Assembly (NCBI GenBank): GCA_922989275.2
Contig: OV277857.1
Location: 2,976,001-3,040,000, forward strand
DNA: 64,000 nucleotides
Direction of reading: 5' to 3'
Source of the DNA: Gari tellinella
Lineage: Eukaryota > Mollusca > Bivalvia > Cardiida > Psammobiidae
Part shown: one piece after another, positions 52,942 to 63,510 of the stretch
How the letters are laid out: the number at the start of each line of letters is the position of its first letter
Position numbering within the stretch: position 1 is the first letter of the stretch
Position numbers and translations under genes: made by a program
Notes under the pieces: model-generated
Told to the model about the DNA's origin: nothing
The model's database searches: none
Seen by the model: only the letters and a program-made list of their open reading frames with translations

Positions 52942-53165
52942 GCGAATTTATATTTATACTATTTCAATTAATACTATTTTAATTAATACTATTTTAATTA
53001 CTATTATTTTAATTACTATTATTTTGATTAACACTATTTGAATTAATATTATTTCAATTAATACTGATTTATTAATACTATTTTAATTAATATTATTTCA
53101 ATTAATACTATTTTAATTAATACTATTTTAATAAGTATTATTTTAATTATCACTATTTTAATTCC
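52942..53165. repeat. AT-rich tandem array (ttaatactatttt)n
   Basis: Roughly 13-17-bp units of taatactattttaat with attatttc variants, about 220 bp. Confidence 0.9.
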
Positions 53166-53242
53166 CTATTTGGAATACTGTTATCTTCATATCAAATGAG
53201 TAAAAGCAACCCATAAATACAAATACCACACCTACATTATGT

Positions 53243-53901
53243 ATAGTAAAACCCCTCTATTACAACCACTGAATTGTATCAATTACCAGATGTTTAAGGC
53301 AGGTGACTCAAGGTTTCAAAAAAGAGAAAGTAAACTGCTCAAATCCAACATTTTCTCACTTATTTTAAAATCAAATCCTATGATGGTACTACTCATTAGA
53401 ATCGTCTCTTCAAGACAAGTCTAATGAGTAGTGACACAATAGGGTTTAAAGCAGAAATAAAGATTTTAATTTTTGGAATACCCCCCATATCTGGAGCCCT
53501 GGTGACTGCTTAAAGCAAGGGGAACGTAAAACAGACTGCTTAACCCATTTTATGCGGGATACACTTTTAGGTGTACCTCTAGGCAAACAGTTTTGATCTC
53601 AGATCAGGCCCCACATTGTGGGGCCTGATCTGAGATCAAAACTGTTTTCAGCTAGTTCAGTATTCTATCAGAAACTGCTAAAATCTTTTGCAAATATTTG
53701 AGTTATACCTGCTGCAGACGACATTTTAAAATGGCCGCCAAATATTACCCAGCATCCAATGGGTTAAAGCAAGGTGAACACAAAACAGAAAGCTCCTTAA
53801 GCAGCTGCCTGTTTTACGTTCACCTTGCTTTAAACTGTCAACTGATTCTCATGCAGTGGTTTAGCATACCTTTTAGTGGTGGTAATAGAGAGGTTTTACT
53901 G
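53243..53901. mobile_element. D element with nested E and X
   Basis: tagtaaaacccctctattac to gtaatagagaggttttactgta. E occupies about 53312-53502 and X 53540-53767; gactgcttaaagcaagg-like sequence borders X on both sides. Confidence 0.75.
53540..53767. mobile_element. X: TTAA MITE with 28-bp palindrome arms
   Basis: TTAACCCATTTTATGCGGG to CAGCATCCAATGGGTTAA. Palindrome AAACAGTTTTGATCTCAGAT, centre GGCCCCACATTGTGGGGCC. Confidence 0.85.
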
Positions 53902-53990
53902 TATATGGTACATAACCAGTTATTCCGTTAGATCCACACAAAAACTCAGATCACAACTAATACAATTCAATCATCAATTATGTACTAAGT

Positions 53991-54241
53991 CTAACCCTTT
54001 ACTCCATAGATACCCATCTTTACCGTTTAATCTATTCATACTCTGAAGAAAATAGTTCCAATTTATGTAGTAACGAATATGTATCGTAAGATATTGTTTC
54101 TATATCCTAGCAGATGGTAACTTAAAGCAGGCTGAAAGTAAAGCAGAACGTGCCTTAAGGCACATTCTGCTTTACTTTCAACCTGCTTTAAGTAGTCGCC
54201 TATCTTCAATATTAGAAACAGGCTATGGAGTAAAGGGTTAA
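53991..54241 (-). mobile_element. A-family MITE
   Basis: taaccctttactccatagat to GGAGTAAAGGGTTAA. Palindrome 54121-54192. Confidence 0.85.
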
Positions 54242-54476
54242 TCCTCTCCTCATTTAAACTTCAGATGGACATTCCCAGTTTCTAGTTTCGTCTAGTCCAT
54301 TTTTGCCTACTTAGGGTGTGCAGCGATCTTTTAACACAAGATGTTGGGCAAAATTAATGTTGAAAACTCTTTATAAAGGCTTTCTACATTGCTTTTGTTC
54401 TGCATTAGGTTGTCATCTTGTTTTAAAGACTGCAAAAGCATGTTTTGAGTGACCAATAAACACAGATGTAATTGTT
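54238..54476. other. B fragment then unassigned sequence
   Basis: B-type start (ttaatcctctcctcatttaaa, agatggacattcccagtt) to about 54320; the remainder shows nothing recognisable. Confidence 0.45.
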
Positions 54477-54728
54477 TTAACCCCTTACTCCATAAATATG
54501 CCTTTTTATGTCTTTAATTCATGCCTCCACTGTAGAGAATAATTCAACTTTATACAAATATAAAAATGCATCATAAGAAATATGTTCTATATTCTAGCAG
54601 ATGATAGCTTAAAACATGCTGAAAGTAAAGCAGAATGCACCTTGAAGGCGCATTCTGCTTTATTTTCAACCTGCTTTAAGTGATCATCTTTCTTTAAAAC
54701 TAGAAACAGGCTATGGAGTAATGGGTTA
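54477..54728 (-). mobile_element. A-family TTAA MITE
   Basis: TTAACCCCTTACTCCATAAAT to GGAGTAATGGGTTAA. Palindrome centre CACCTTGAAGGCGC. Confidence 0.82.
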
Positions 54729-55098
54729 AATCTATTACACTGAGTCTCACAAGTATCATTTAAGCAATTACACATGTACCATAAAAAACATCTGTTTGTT
54801 TCAAGTAAAAATAATTATGAAAAGCATGCATTGTCACATAATTATTACAAAACAGATTTTATGATTAAGTTCTTAAAATTATCTTTGTATTTAAACCATG
54901 AAAGCTGTTTTTGAAATCATGTTTTAGCAGAGTTAAGTTGCATACTGGGTTGCATTTTTAAAACCATGTCAATAACTTTTGCGAACATTTTCGATCTAAT
55001 GATGTTTAATCTGGATCCAAACATTTCTGCAAAACAGCAATGTTAAAAAAATATTGTAAAACAAATTTTAAATAATACTTAGCACACAAAGATTTAAG
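54729..55098. other. intronic, no feature recognised
   Basis: AT-rich DNAL1 intron sequence with a faint J-like word (aatctggatccaaaca, 55008). Confidence 0.45.
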
Positions 55099-55349
55099 TT
55101 AACCCATTACCTCTTAACCTATTTCTAGCTTAAAAACAGGTGACCACTTAAAGCAGGTTGAAAGTAAAGCAGAATGTGCCTTAAGGCACATTCTGCTTTA
55201 CTTTCAGCCTGCTTTAAGCTACCATCTTCTAGGATACGGAAAATATTTCTTCTGGTACATATTCTTGGCTGTATAAACTGGAACTTTTTTCTTCAGTGGA
55301 GGAATAAATGAGAGGTGTAAAAAGGTATTTTTAAGGGGTAATGGGTTAA
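55099..55349 (+). mobile_element. A-family TTAA MITE
   Basis: TTAACCCATTACCTCTTAACC to AAGGGGTAATGGGTTAA. Palindrome 55149-55218. Confidence 0.85.
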
Positions 55350-55526
55350 GCTATGTTATTTTTTACCCATTTATGCCTGGAATTCCTGTAATTCATAACA
55401 AACTGTGTAGACCTAGGCAAGTCAACCATGTATACTTATCATTTAGAAACAATCTAACCACATTCATCCAGCTGAATGTAAAGCAGATAACTTCTAAATG
55501 AGTTTTCTGCTTCATGTTCAGCCTGC

Positions 55527-55776
55527 TTAACCCTTCACTCCATGAATGTTTCTAGTTTTGAAGAAAGGTGATCACTTACAGCAAGTTAAAAGTAAAGCAT
55601 AATGTGACTTAAGGGGCATTCTGCTTTACTTTCAGCCTGTTTTAAGCTTCCATCTGCTAGGATATAGAAAGCATTTTTAATGAAACACATTCATGACTGT
55701 ATAAATTGAAACTATTTCTTTCAGCGAAGGTATACATCAAATGCGTAAAAATGTGTTTCTATGGAGAAAAGGGTTC
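55527..55776 (+). mobile_element. A-family MITE
   Basis: TTAACCCTTCACTCCATGAA to TATGGAGAAAAGGGTT; imperfect palindrome. Confidence 0.75.
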
Positions 55777-55938
55777 AAGCTTCCTAAAAACAGCACTATT
55801 TGCCCCATCTAAGGGCCTTGCATCCATCCCTTAATAAGTGCACAAATCCCCTGAATTTATAATAAGCTATTCCTGCCAGTGCAATTGAAGAGCCTATTGA
55901 AAACATCCAGGCATAAAAGGGTGACTTAGAACCTACTC

Positions 55939-56131
55939 CAGGGCTCCAGATAAGAGGGAGTAAAATGAACAAATCCAACATTTTCTCTCTCATTTCAGCA
56001 CCAAATACTATGATGTTACTACTCATTAGAATCGTCTCGAAAAGACGATTCTAATGAGTAGTGACACCATAGGGTTTAATGCAGAAATAAAGATTTTCAT
56101 TTTTTGAAACTCTCCACTTATGTGGAGCCCT
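55939..56131. mobile_element. E element
   Basis: CAGGGCTCCAGATAAGAGGG to acttatgtggagccc. Palindrome tactcattagaatcgtctcg with complement. Confidence 0.82.
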
Positions 56132-56264
56132 TTAACTCCATAAGCTACTCACTCGGCATAAGTTGACACATAAAGAAGTTAAAACTTCCACACGGTATTA
56201 GCTGTTATACTCTCCACATAATCGGCAATGTTTTTTCCAGCTCCCTTCTAGCCTAGCCTCCTAC

Positions 56265-56318
56265 CATTTTGTTGAATTCAACAACATCCTTCACAAAGTT
56301 GTTTCTGATGTACAGAAC
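56265..56318 (-). CDS. DNAL1: DNAL1 exon: VLYIRNNFVKDVVEFNKM
   Basis: On the minus strand the acceptor is tttttttag/GTT and the donor ATG/gtagga. There are 18 codons in phase 0, a leucine-rich repeat matching the vertebrate segment with the pattern LYxxNNxVKDxxEF. An E-family MITE (56344-56554) lies 25 bp upstream of the acceptor and another (55939-56131) lies in the following intron. Confidence 0.93.
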
Positions 56319-56343
56319 CTAAAAAAACATTGTAAACTAACCA

Positions 56344-56554
56344 CAGAGCTCTAGATAAGGGAAGTATTTCAAAAACTAAAATCTTTGTTTTTGCATGAAA
56401 CCCTATGGTGTTAGATCAACACCAATCCTATGGTGTTACTACTCATTAAAATCGTCTCTTCAAATGATTCTAATGAGTAGTAACACCATAGGATTGGTGT
56501 TGATCTAAGTGAGAACATATTGAATTTGTTTACTCCCTCTTATCTGGAGCCCTG
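56344..56554. mobile_element. E element with lengthened palindrome
   Basis: cagagctctagataaggg to CTTATCTGGAGCCCTG. A second outer arm pair tagatcaacaccaatccta and its complement extends the palindrome to about 45 bp per arm. Confidence 0.8.
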
Positions 56555-56595
56555 TAACCATATGTATACAATTAATCCATTACTCTATAAATACT

Positions 56596-57275
56596 AGGAC
56601 TGCCTAGTGCAAACAACATCATCATGATAGTTATCGATAGTTGGAAACACTATCATGATAGACTTTTGATAATTGGATTCACTGTTGCAAAAACTATCAA
56701 GATTGTTTATCACACATTAAACTACTGTATTATGATTAATATGAATCCTAAGGAATGTTTTCTCTATCCTAGCAGGTGGTAGAACAAAGCAGGCTGAAAA
56801 TAAAGCAGAATATGCCTTAAGGCGCATTTGGCTTAACTTTCAACCTGCTTAAAGCAACCATCCGTCTTCAATATTGAATACTGAGTTACTTGTAAATCAT
56901 GTTTACTATACATGTACAGGGCTCCAGATAAGGGGAGTTTTTCAAAAACTAAAATTTTTATTTCTGCTAAGTGCTTTAAACCCTATGGTGTCACTACTCA
57001 TTAGAATTGTCTCGAAGAGACGATTCTAATGAGTAGTCACACCATTGAATTTGGTGCTGTATGAGTGAGAAAATGTTTGATTAGTTCAGAATACATCTGA
57101 AGCCCTGATGTACATGTATATGATTCTTTGTTGAAAGTGATACAGGTTGAACTATTGATAACAGCTCAAACCATCGCTGATAGTATTTATATCGTAGTTT
57201 GATTTTGTAATTGATAGTCGACTATTGTAACTTCAGCATTTACTATAAGTAGATACTATCGGCTATTGTGTCACC
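56596..57275. mobile_element. Y element (hAT-like TAGGxxTG end) with nested A and E
   Basis: taggactgcctagtgcaaac at the left and gctattgtgtcacccct at the right; interior tatcatgatag/ctatcatgatag repeats; an A fragment at 56760-56880 and E at 56916-57108. Confidence 0.5.
56916..57108. mobile_element. E element, TSD ATGTA
   Basis: CAGGGCTCCAGATAAGGGG to catctgaagccctg with ATGTA on both sides. Confidence 0.82.
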
Positions 57276-57332
57276 CCTAATGAATACCCATTTAATTTAT
57301 TCTTCCACTGAAGAAAATAAATCCACTTTATA

Positions 57333-59103
57333 CATACATGTGATATTTTCTTGGACCCAAATAGGGAGATCTGGAAATTTTAATAGGGAGATTGGGGTGC
57401 CAAATAGGGAGCTTTTTTCGCGACACTTTTTTCGCGACAAAACTAGGCGCAGGCGATGAAAATCCAATACTTTATAATTATATTTTCATAAGTTAATCAC
57501 TAATTGCTTATTTTTTTAAATAAGTGAATAGATAAGTCTATAGACCACTAAGACAGAGACAATTTTCACCCAGAATTATAATTCTTATAATACTGACATG
57601 GGCCTATTATTTTTAGTATCTTAGTACTGCAGAGGGATGTTTGTGTAAAGCAGGCTGAAAGTAAAGCAGAATACTCTTCAGGAGCATTCTACTTCAGTAA
57701 AAGATTAAGCCTACTTTAACCCTTTGAACCCTAATCCCGCATATAGGCGTTATTTTCAAACAGTGTACATGTGAATAGTACACTTTTCCTGTGCAAACAG
57801 TGAAGACCCAGATCAGAGGGCTCCTAAGGAGCCCTCTGATCAGGGTCCTCACTGTTTGTCATAATGCCAAACATTGACAAAAACAACCCTTAAAAGTCAG
57901 AAATGGTCTAGACTAAAATGGAAACTAGAATTCTCCATTTAAAGTTTCAGGGAGGAAAGGGTTAAGCTAGATCTACCAACTGTTAGGATATAAGAGCTAT
58001 TTCTTATGGTTCTATATATTATGCATGACGTACTATAGCACGAATTATTCATTCGTGACTATAGTAAAGATAAAGTGGAACTATGTCTATTTGCTTGAGA
58101 GAGTGAATGAATTAGTTCAAATGGTCTAGATTTCTATCTATGGAGTAGATATAGAAAGAGTTAGCATATCTGTTATTGATTTTGTAAACAGTATGGATCC
58201 AGATGAGACGCCGCATCATCTCATCTAGATACAAACTGTTTAAAACTGATATTTTCTGAAAGAGAATGCACAAAAATTAACTTAGAGAATTGAATTGATG
58301 CAGGTGACAAAGTCTGCAGACGACATTTACTAGCGCCACGAATGAATAAGCACCATAAAGTGGGTGTGGTTTTAACAACGAAATAATGCGTCTAAATTTT
58401 CTACCGCGAAAACTGATTGCAAATCAATTTTACGAGCGTAATTCGTTGTAAAATCTAACTAAATAATTATACATTTGCACAAATCGTATTTAACAAACAG
58501 ATTAATTTTAATTGATTGTAGAAAACGACGCTTGGGAATACTTTTAAGACTGACAAAATATACGTAGTTCTCGTAGCAAATATTACGGCGCCCCGCCATT
58601 TTGTAACGGTATAATTTTCGAAGTATTTTTCTGTTACGTGAATATTCAAAGTATTTTGTGGTGGAAATCAATTCATAAATGTTAACTTCTGAATAGCTTT
58701 CATCTAAATTGTGTGTTTGTCCAGTACTTACGAAGAATTATCTGATTTTAATCCGATTCGCGTCGGGGACATGGATCTTTATCCTACGCAGCCTGCCATA
58801 ACAATAGTGCTACACATGTCACTCCGTGTACACAATCAAAGTAATCGACGATTGCGTAACGTGTTTACACGCATCACTTAGCGTTTGGTGATAAACGTGT
58901 GTAGGGATTAGCCAGAGAACTCTGAAGCCAAATTTTAAGATTTTTAGAGTCGGCAACCGAGGTAAATGATATAAAAGTTCATTTTAAAAAAAATGAATCT
59001 GGTCAAATGAAATATCGGGAGATTTCGTCTCCCGACCAGGAGATCGTGAGTAGAGGTCTAATTTCGGGAGCTCCCGGCCATATCGGGAGATATCACATGT
59101 ATG
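57333..59103 (-). mobile_element. T2: hAT-like element, 8-bp TSD ACTTTATA, inverse of T1
   Basis: CATACATGTGATATTTTC to GGAGATATCACATGTATG; ACTTTATA at 57325-57332 and 59104-59111. Reverse complement of T1 along most of its length, with a B insertion (57716-57965) and about 350 bp around 58430-58780 not present in T1. Confidence 0.88.
57716..57965. mobile_element. B-family MITE inside T2 (absent in T1)
   Basis: TTAACCCTTTGAACCCTAATC to AGGGAGGAAAGGGTTAA. Palindrome GACCCAGATCAGAGGGCTCC. The corresponding T1 site (26911-26914) is a single TTAA. Confidence 0.93.
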
Positions 59104-59168
59104 ACTTTATACAGTGATGCATAAATCAGATGTATTTTCTATATCCAGGCAGATGGTACCAGGATAGC

Positions 59169-59487
59169 TTAACCCATTACCCCACAGCATCTTTAAAGTA
59201 TTTAAGATAAGAGATCACTTAAAGCAGGTTGAAAGTAAAGAAGAATGTGCCTTCAGGCATGCCTCATCGTTATTGAAAAAGCTTGTAAATACCATAAGAC
59301 ACAATAGAAAAAGCGTGTGAAAACTGTTACTTTCAGCCTGTTTTAAACTACCATCTGTTAGAATATGGAAATTATATTTGATGGTATATAATAATAATCA
59401 TATAAAAACAGAACTGTTTTCTGTAGTTGAGCAATAAATATAAGGCATAAAAAATTAAAAAGCTGTATTTATGGGGTAATGGGTTAA
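59169..59487 (+). mobile_element. A-family MITE nested in outer A
   Basis: TTAACCCATTACCCCACAGC to TATGGGGTAATGGGTTAA; palindrome interrupted by about 60 bp of foreign sequence. Confidence 0.78.
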
Positions 59488-59702
59488 AGCAGGTTGAAAG
59501 GTTAAGCAGAATGCATCTGATTCATTTTCAATCTGCTTTACCGTAAGTGGTCACCTGTCTTCAAAACTAGAAACAGGCAATGGAGTAACGAGTTAAATAA
59601 ATGATATCTTTTATCCACAATAATTGTGTACTTTGACGGGGATATCACTTGATACAAAAATAGATCAATATTGGGTAACTGTACACATGTGGACTATACT
59701 AC

Positions 59703-59792
59703 CTTCAGCTTTTTGAGAACATTGATGCCTTTCAGTTTCTCAATGAAGTTGTTTGATATCCACAGCTGCTCAAGGGTGTCTCCAACAGCCTC
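59703..59792 (-). CDS. DNAL1: DNAL1 exon: [20 protein letters not shown]
   Basis: On the minus strand the acceptor is ttcacag/GAG and the donor AAG/gtagta. There are 30 codons in phase 0, covering the highly conserved [21 protein letters not shown] region and ending VLKKLK. This is the clearest single piece of evidence for the gene identity. Confidence 0.97.
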
Positions 59793-59835
59793 CTGTGAAT
59801 AAAAAAAACACTTCGTAAATACAAAAGTTGTAATC

Positions 59836-60330
59836 TCCGACCATTACCTCGTAGCCTGTTTCCAGTATTGATGCTTAGTGGCCACTTAAAGCAGGTTGAA
59901 AGTAAAGCAGAATGCGCCTTAATTCTTTGAACCCTAGTCATGCATATATGCGTCATTTGCAAACCATGTACCTGAGGAGTACACTTGTCCTATGCAAACA
60001 GTGTAGACACTGATCAGAGGGCTCCTTAAGGAGCCCTCTGATCAGGGTCTACACTGTTTGTCATTTTGAGATATATTGTAAAAATCAACGTTAAAAGGTA
60101 AAAAATTGACTAGACTAAATTGAAAACTAGAATTTTCCATTTGAGGTTTCAGGGAATAAAGGGTTGAGGCACATTCTGCTTTAATTTCAGGGTGTTTTAA
60201 GTCATCATCTGCTGGGATATTGAAAATATTTCTAATGATACATATTTATGACTCTTTAAATTTCGACTATTTTCTTCAGTGGCATAATGAATTTAAGACG
60301 TAAAAATGTGTATTTATGGGGAAAAGGGTA
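59836..60330 (+). mobile_element. A-family MITE split at its palindrome centre by B
   Basis: accattacctcgtagcctgt; the left arm ends gaatgcgcc at TTAA (59919); resumes ggcacattctgctttaat after B; right arm to ggggaaaagggtaa. Confidence 0.85.
59919..60167. mobile_element. B-family MITE inside an A palindrome
   Basis: TTAATTCTTTGAACCCTAGTC to CAGGGAATAAAGGGTTGA (right TTAA mutated to TTGA). Palindrome centre CTCCTTAAGGAG. Confidence 0.88.
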
Positions 60331-60407
60331 AAATAAACCAAAATCTCTGAAAACTGAACAATTTTCTAATGAGTCCCTAAAATAAAGTCAATATGCTAAC
60401 CAATGCT

Positions 60408-60730
60408 TTGACCCGTTACACAATGAATACACCTTTTTACGCCTCTTTTTTATTCCTCCGTTGAAGAAAATAAGTTTCAATTTATTCAGTTATGAAAATG
60501 CACCATAAGAAAGAGTTTCTATATCATAGTTGAAAAGCAGACTGAAAGTAAAGCAGAATGTGCCTTAAAGTGCATTCTGTTTTATTTTCAACCTGCTTTA
60601 AGTTACCAATGGCTAGGGTATGAAAAATATTATTATATGGAACACATTCATGACTGTATAAAGTAAAATTATATCTAGCGGAGGAATAAATTAAAGGTGT
60701 AAAAGGTGTATTTATGGGGTGATGGGTTAA
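60408..60730. mobile_element. symmetric A fold-back (two right arms)
   Basis: gacccgttacacaatgaata ... and ... ggtgtatttatggggtgatg: both ends are the A right terminus, with one palindrome between (60530-60602). Confidence 0.7.
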
Positions 60731-61270
60731 AGCGACTCGCAACCAGATGGTGCATTAAAAATAGTAATTTGTAAATATGTGTCAAACGCTTATATAAATG
60801 GTAAATAATTAGTTTAGGATAAGAAATTCTGTTTAAAAAAATGTATTTCAATAAAAAAAAATATTGGTCTCTGGTGGGATTCGAACCCGGGGCCCGGCAT
60901 TGGTGGACAGAAGGCAAAATAGGGGAAACCGCTTAGACCAATGGACCACGGAACTATCCGTTTATCTCGGATCGATTTAACGTATTTCAATGTGTAGCGA
61001 TCGAAAGTGCATACAACTTCGTAATTCGGCTCGTGTTTATGTCTGAGCCCGTGTAGAGAAGCAACAACAACAACTATACCGTCTACTAGTCGGTATAGAA
61101 AAACGATGGAAAATATCTAAAAATCTAAGATTCGGTGACGATTCTTGAGACTTTTTTGGACTGATCATATTTTTTTAATGTGAGAAGCCAAATAATGCCA
61201 CAAATTTGCTTTTATTTGAGTATTTTATTTTATTTTGACAAGTACACCATCCGGTTGCGAGTCCCTTTAA
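60727..61270. mobile_element. Z: TTAA element with tRNA-like promoter
   Basis: TTAA then AGCGACTCGCAACCAGATGG at the left; the right end is the complement of AGGGACTCGCAACCGGATGG followed by TTAA. The interior has one minus-strand tRNA-like block. Confidence 0.75.
60870..60955 (-). other. tRNA-like sequence with long variable arm
   Basis: On the minus strand TGGTCTAAGCGG (A box) and GGGTTCGAATCCC (B box) with class-II spacing. Stem pairing is partial, so a tRNA-derived promoter is more likely than a functional tRNA. Confidence 0.5.
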
Positions 61271-61512
61271 GCAACTACCTTTCTAGAAAGCCTGACCACT
61301 CAAATTATTTCAAAACATCCCTAATCTGGAAACCTCTCTAAATCTAACATTTTCTCGGTTTTTCGATCAACAATACTTCATAATTTTAAAAAGCTCCAAT
61401 GAAGGATTGCAGCGTAAAGCTCTGGACAAAGTTCCGTCTACAGATGGACAGATGGAGTGATTCCAGCATACACCCTCCCCAACAGCTAGCTGTGCAGGTA
61501 TAAAAAGGATGC

Positions 61513-61757
61513 TTAACCCATTACCCGTTTCTAGTTTTGAAGATCTGTAACCACTTATAAAGCAGGTTGAAAGTAAAGCAGAATGCGCCATAAGGCGCAT
61601 TCTGCTTTACTTTCAGCCTGCTTTAAGCTATTATCTGCTAGAATATAGAAAATGTTTCTTATGATTTTTGTTTTTAACAGTATAAATTGGAACTATTTTC
61701 TTAAGTAGATGAATTAATTAAAGGCGTAAAAAGGCGTTTTTATGGTTTAAAGGGTTA
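61513..61757 (+). mobile_element. A-family MITE
   Basis: TTAACCCATTACCCGTTTC to TATGGTTTAAAGGGTTAG. Palindrome 61560-61628. Confidence 0.82.
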
Positions 61758-61814
61758 GTACAGGTTTGTCTGGAAACCGTGTTATATGTACACTAATGTA
61801 TAAGCTGAACTTAC

Positions 61815-61870
61815 CAGTCCTGTTAAAGATTTGATGTTGTTTCTGGCCAATGAGAGAATCTTTAGATTTT
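61815..61870 (-). CDS. DNAL1: DNAL1 exon: LRR LSLARNNIKSLTGL
   Basis: On the minus strand the acceptor is gtttcag/AA and the donor CTG/gtaagt. The exon is 56 nt: two bases completing Lys, then NLKILSLARNNIKSLTGL, a full LxxLxLxxNxI leucine-rich repeat. It joins in frame to the upstream exon's split codon. Confidence 0.95.
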
Positions 61871-61928
61871 CTGAAACAACAAAAACATTTAGTTGGTTAC
61901 ACAACTTATTTTATTACATATAATTATA

Positions 61929-62139
61929 TACAGTCGAAACTCGATACTTTGAACTCGCATCAGTTCGAACAAACCCATATTTCAAAGTTAAAACGTGGCT
62001 GAGCCACGTTTTAACTTTGATATACCGGTATGTTCGACTTAAGTGAGATCAACAGATTCAACTTATCCTAATTAACATATGAAATACTGGTACATGTAAT
62101 ATCAATTTAAGCGAGTTCGAAGCATTGAGTTTCGACTAC
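61929..62139. mobile_element. G element
   Basis: TACAGTCGAAACTCGATAC to the agcattgagtttcgacta end. Palindrome centre GGCTGAGCC. Confidence 0.8.
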
Positions 62140-62261
62140 CTAGAATTGGGTTGGGTCACAAGTTGTGACAACATTACATCTGACTCTTTCCCTGCAATCT
62201 TAATGTAGAGTACATGAACAAAGACATATATAACACAAGCTATGAAATTACTGCAACTATT

Positions 62262-62496
62262 TGACCCATAATCCCACAACCTATTTCTATTTTTTGAAGA
62301 CAGGTGACCACTTAAAGCTACTGAAAGTAAAGCAGAATGTGCTTTACTTTCAGCCTGCTTTAAGCTACTATCTATTAGGATATAGAAACTTTTTCTTATG
62401 GTACATATTTATATGATTATGAAGTGGAACTATTTTTTTTTCAGTGGAAGAATAAATAAGAGGCGCAAAAAGGTGTATTTATGGGGTAAAAGGTAA
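62262..62496 (+). mobile_element. A-family copy, palindrome shortened
   Basis: gacccataatcccacaacct; aaagcagaatgtgctttact keeps only short arms; end tatggggtaaaagg. Confidence 0.7.
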
Positions 62497-62658
62497 AGAA
62501 ACAAGCAAGAAGCAAAAGGAGGAAGGGGAGGGAGAGAGAGTAAATTATAAATACTGTATAAACCTATCTCTATGGTGATCAAAGGACATTCATAAATTAA
62601 TGAATCAATCAAAATAAATAAATAATTTATTCTCTCAAACAATTTTTACACTACAATT

Positions 62659-62866
62659 ACTGTAAAACGTATCTATTACGACCACTAAAACAAAGGCTAT
62701 ATGATTGTATAAAAGACAGGAGACAGCTTAAAGCAAGGTAACAGTAAAACATAAAGCTCCTTTAGGAGCTTTATGTTTTACTGTCATCTTGCTTTCAGCA
62801 GTCACCTGCCTTAAACAGATAATAGTTAACTTAACTTAGTGATCATTATAGAGAGGTTTTACTGTA
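62659..62866. mobile_element. D element, full length
   Basis: TACTGTAAAACGTATCTATT to the tatagagaggttttactgta end. Palindrome GCAAGGTAACAGTAAAACAT, centre TCCTTTAGGAG. Confidence 0.85.
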
Positions 62867-62874
62867 ATAAATAT

Positions 62875-63476
62875 TCTATTCTAACATGACACGTGAATTC
62901 GTCTCTATAAACAAAGAACAGGTCTATCGTGGTATACCTGAGACGGTATACCACGCTCTTCCCTACCCCGCTCCTCCCACGGTTATATGACATGACGTGA
63001 CCACGTGCGTTCATACGTTATGTTTTTTAAATTTCTTTCGTTATTCATATATCCCGTAAAGACCATATACTTTTAACCAGTAACGTTACAGTATTTTTCT
63101 CATTCTTCTGTCTTGTTTGATGTAATGTTTGTTCTATCCCAGATTCTGGATCGGTAAATGTAAATTTGCTTATGGGTGTTAGATTCTTGTAATGCCGCGG
63201 AAAAAGTTATTCGGTCGAAAAACTTCATCCGCTGAGGAAATAAGTATGGAACATTTGATTTCCTTTCTAATGAATTTCCTTACATCTGGTCATGTTAGAA
63301 TCGAAATAATCTATGTACTACCGTTGTGAAACTGTATTTTACAACGGTCGGTCGTTGTGGTGCGCAGGAATTGACCACTCAGGCCTTCGGCCTTCGTGGT
63401 CAATTCCTGCGCACCACAACTCCCAACCGTTGTAAAATACCGTTTCACAACGGTAGAACATAGATTATTTCTTAAT
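62875..63476. mobile_element. S2 palindromic element
   Basis: ctattctaacatgacacgtg; gttagaatcgaaataatcta; palindrome cgttgtgaaactgtatttta with GGTCAATTCCTGCGCACC arms and GGCCTTCGGCC centre; end agattatttcttaa. Its palindrome differs from that of S1. Confidence 0.65.
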
Positions 63477-63510
63477 TCAACAATTTTTACACTACAATTA
63501 TTTTACTTAC

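Larger units (their letters stand above)
56567..59597 (-). mobile_element. outer A-family MITE containing Y, T2 and another A
   Basis: Pieces in order: ttaatccattactctataaa; tacccatttaatttattctt ... actttata; acagtgatgcataaatcaga ... aggatagcTTAA; aagcaggttgaaaggttaag ... caatggagtaacgagTTAA. Together they make one reverse A copy. Confidence 0.75.

Noticed and set aside
58459..58671. Minus-strand ORFs with a CCGCCATTTTG stretch in T2
   Set aside because: They lie in the T2-specific insert and have no recognisable product; noted only as part of T2.
60870..60955. Functional tRNA-Ser/Leu gene
   Set aside because: Good B box and class-II length, but no convincing complete cloverleaf, and it sits inside a TTAA element.
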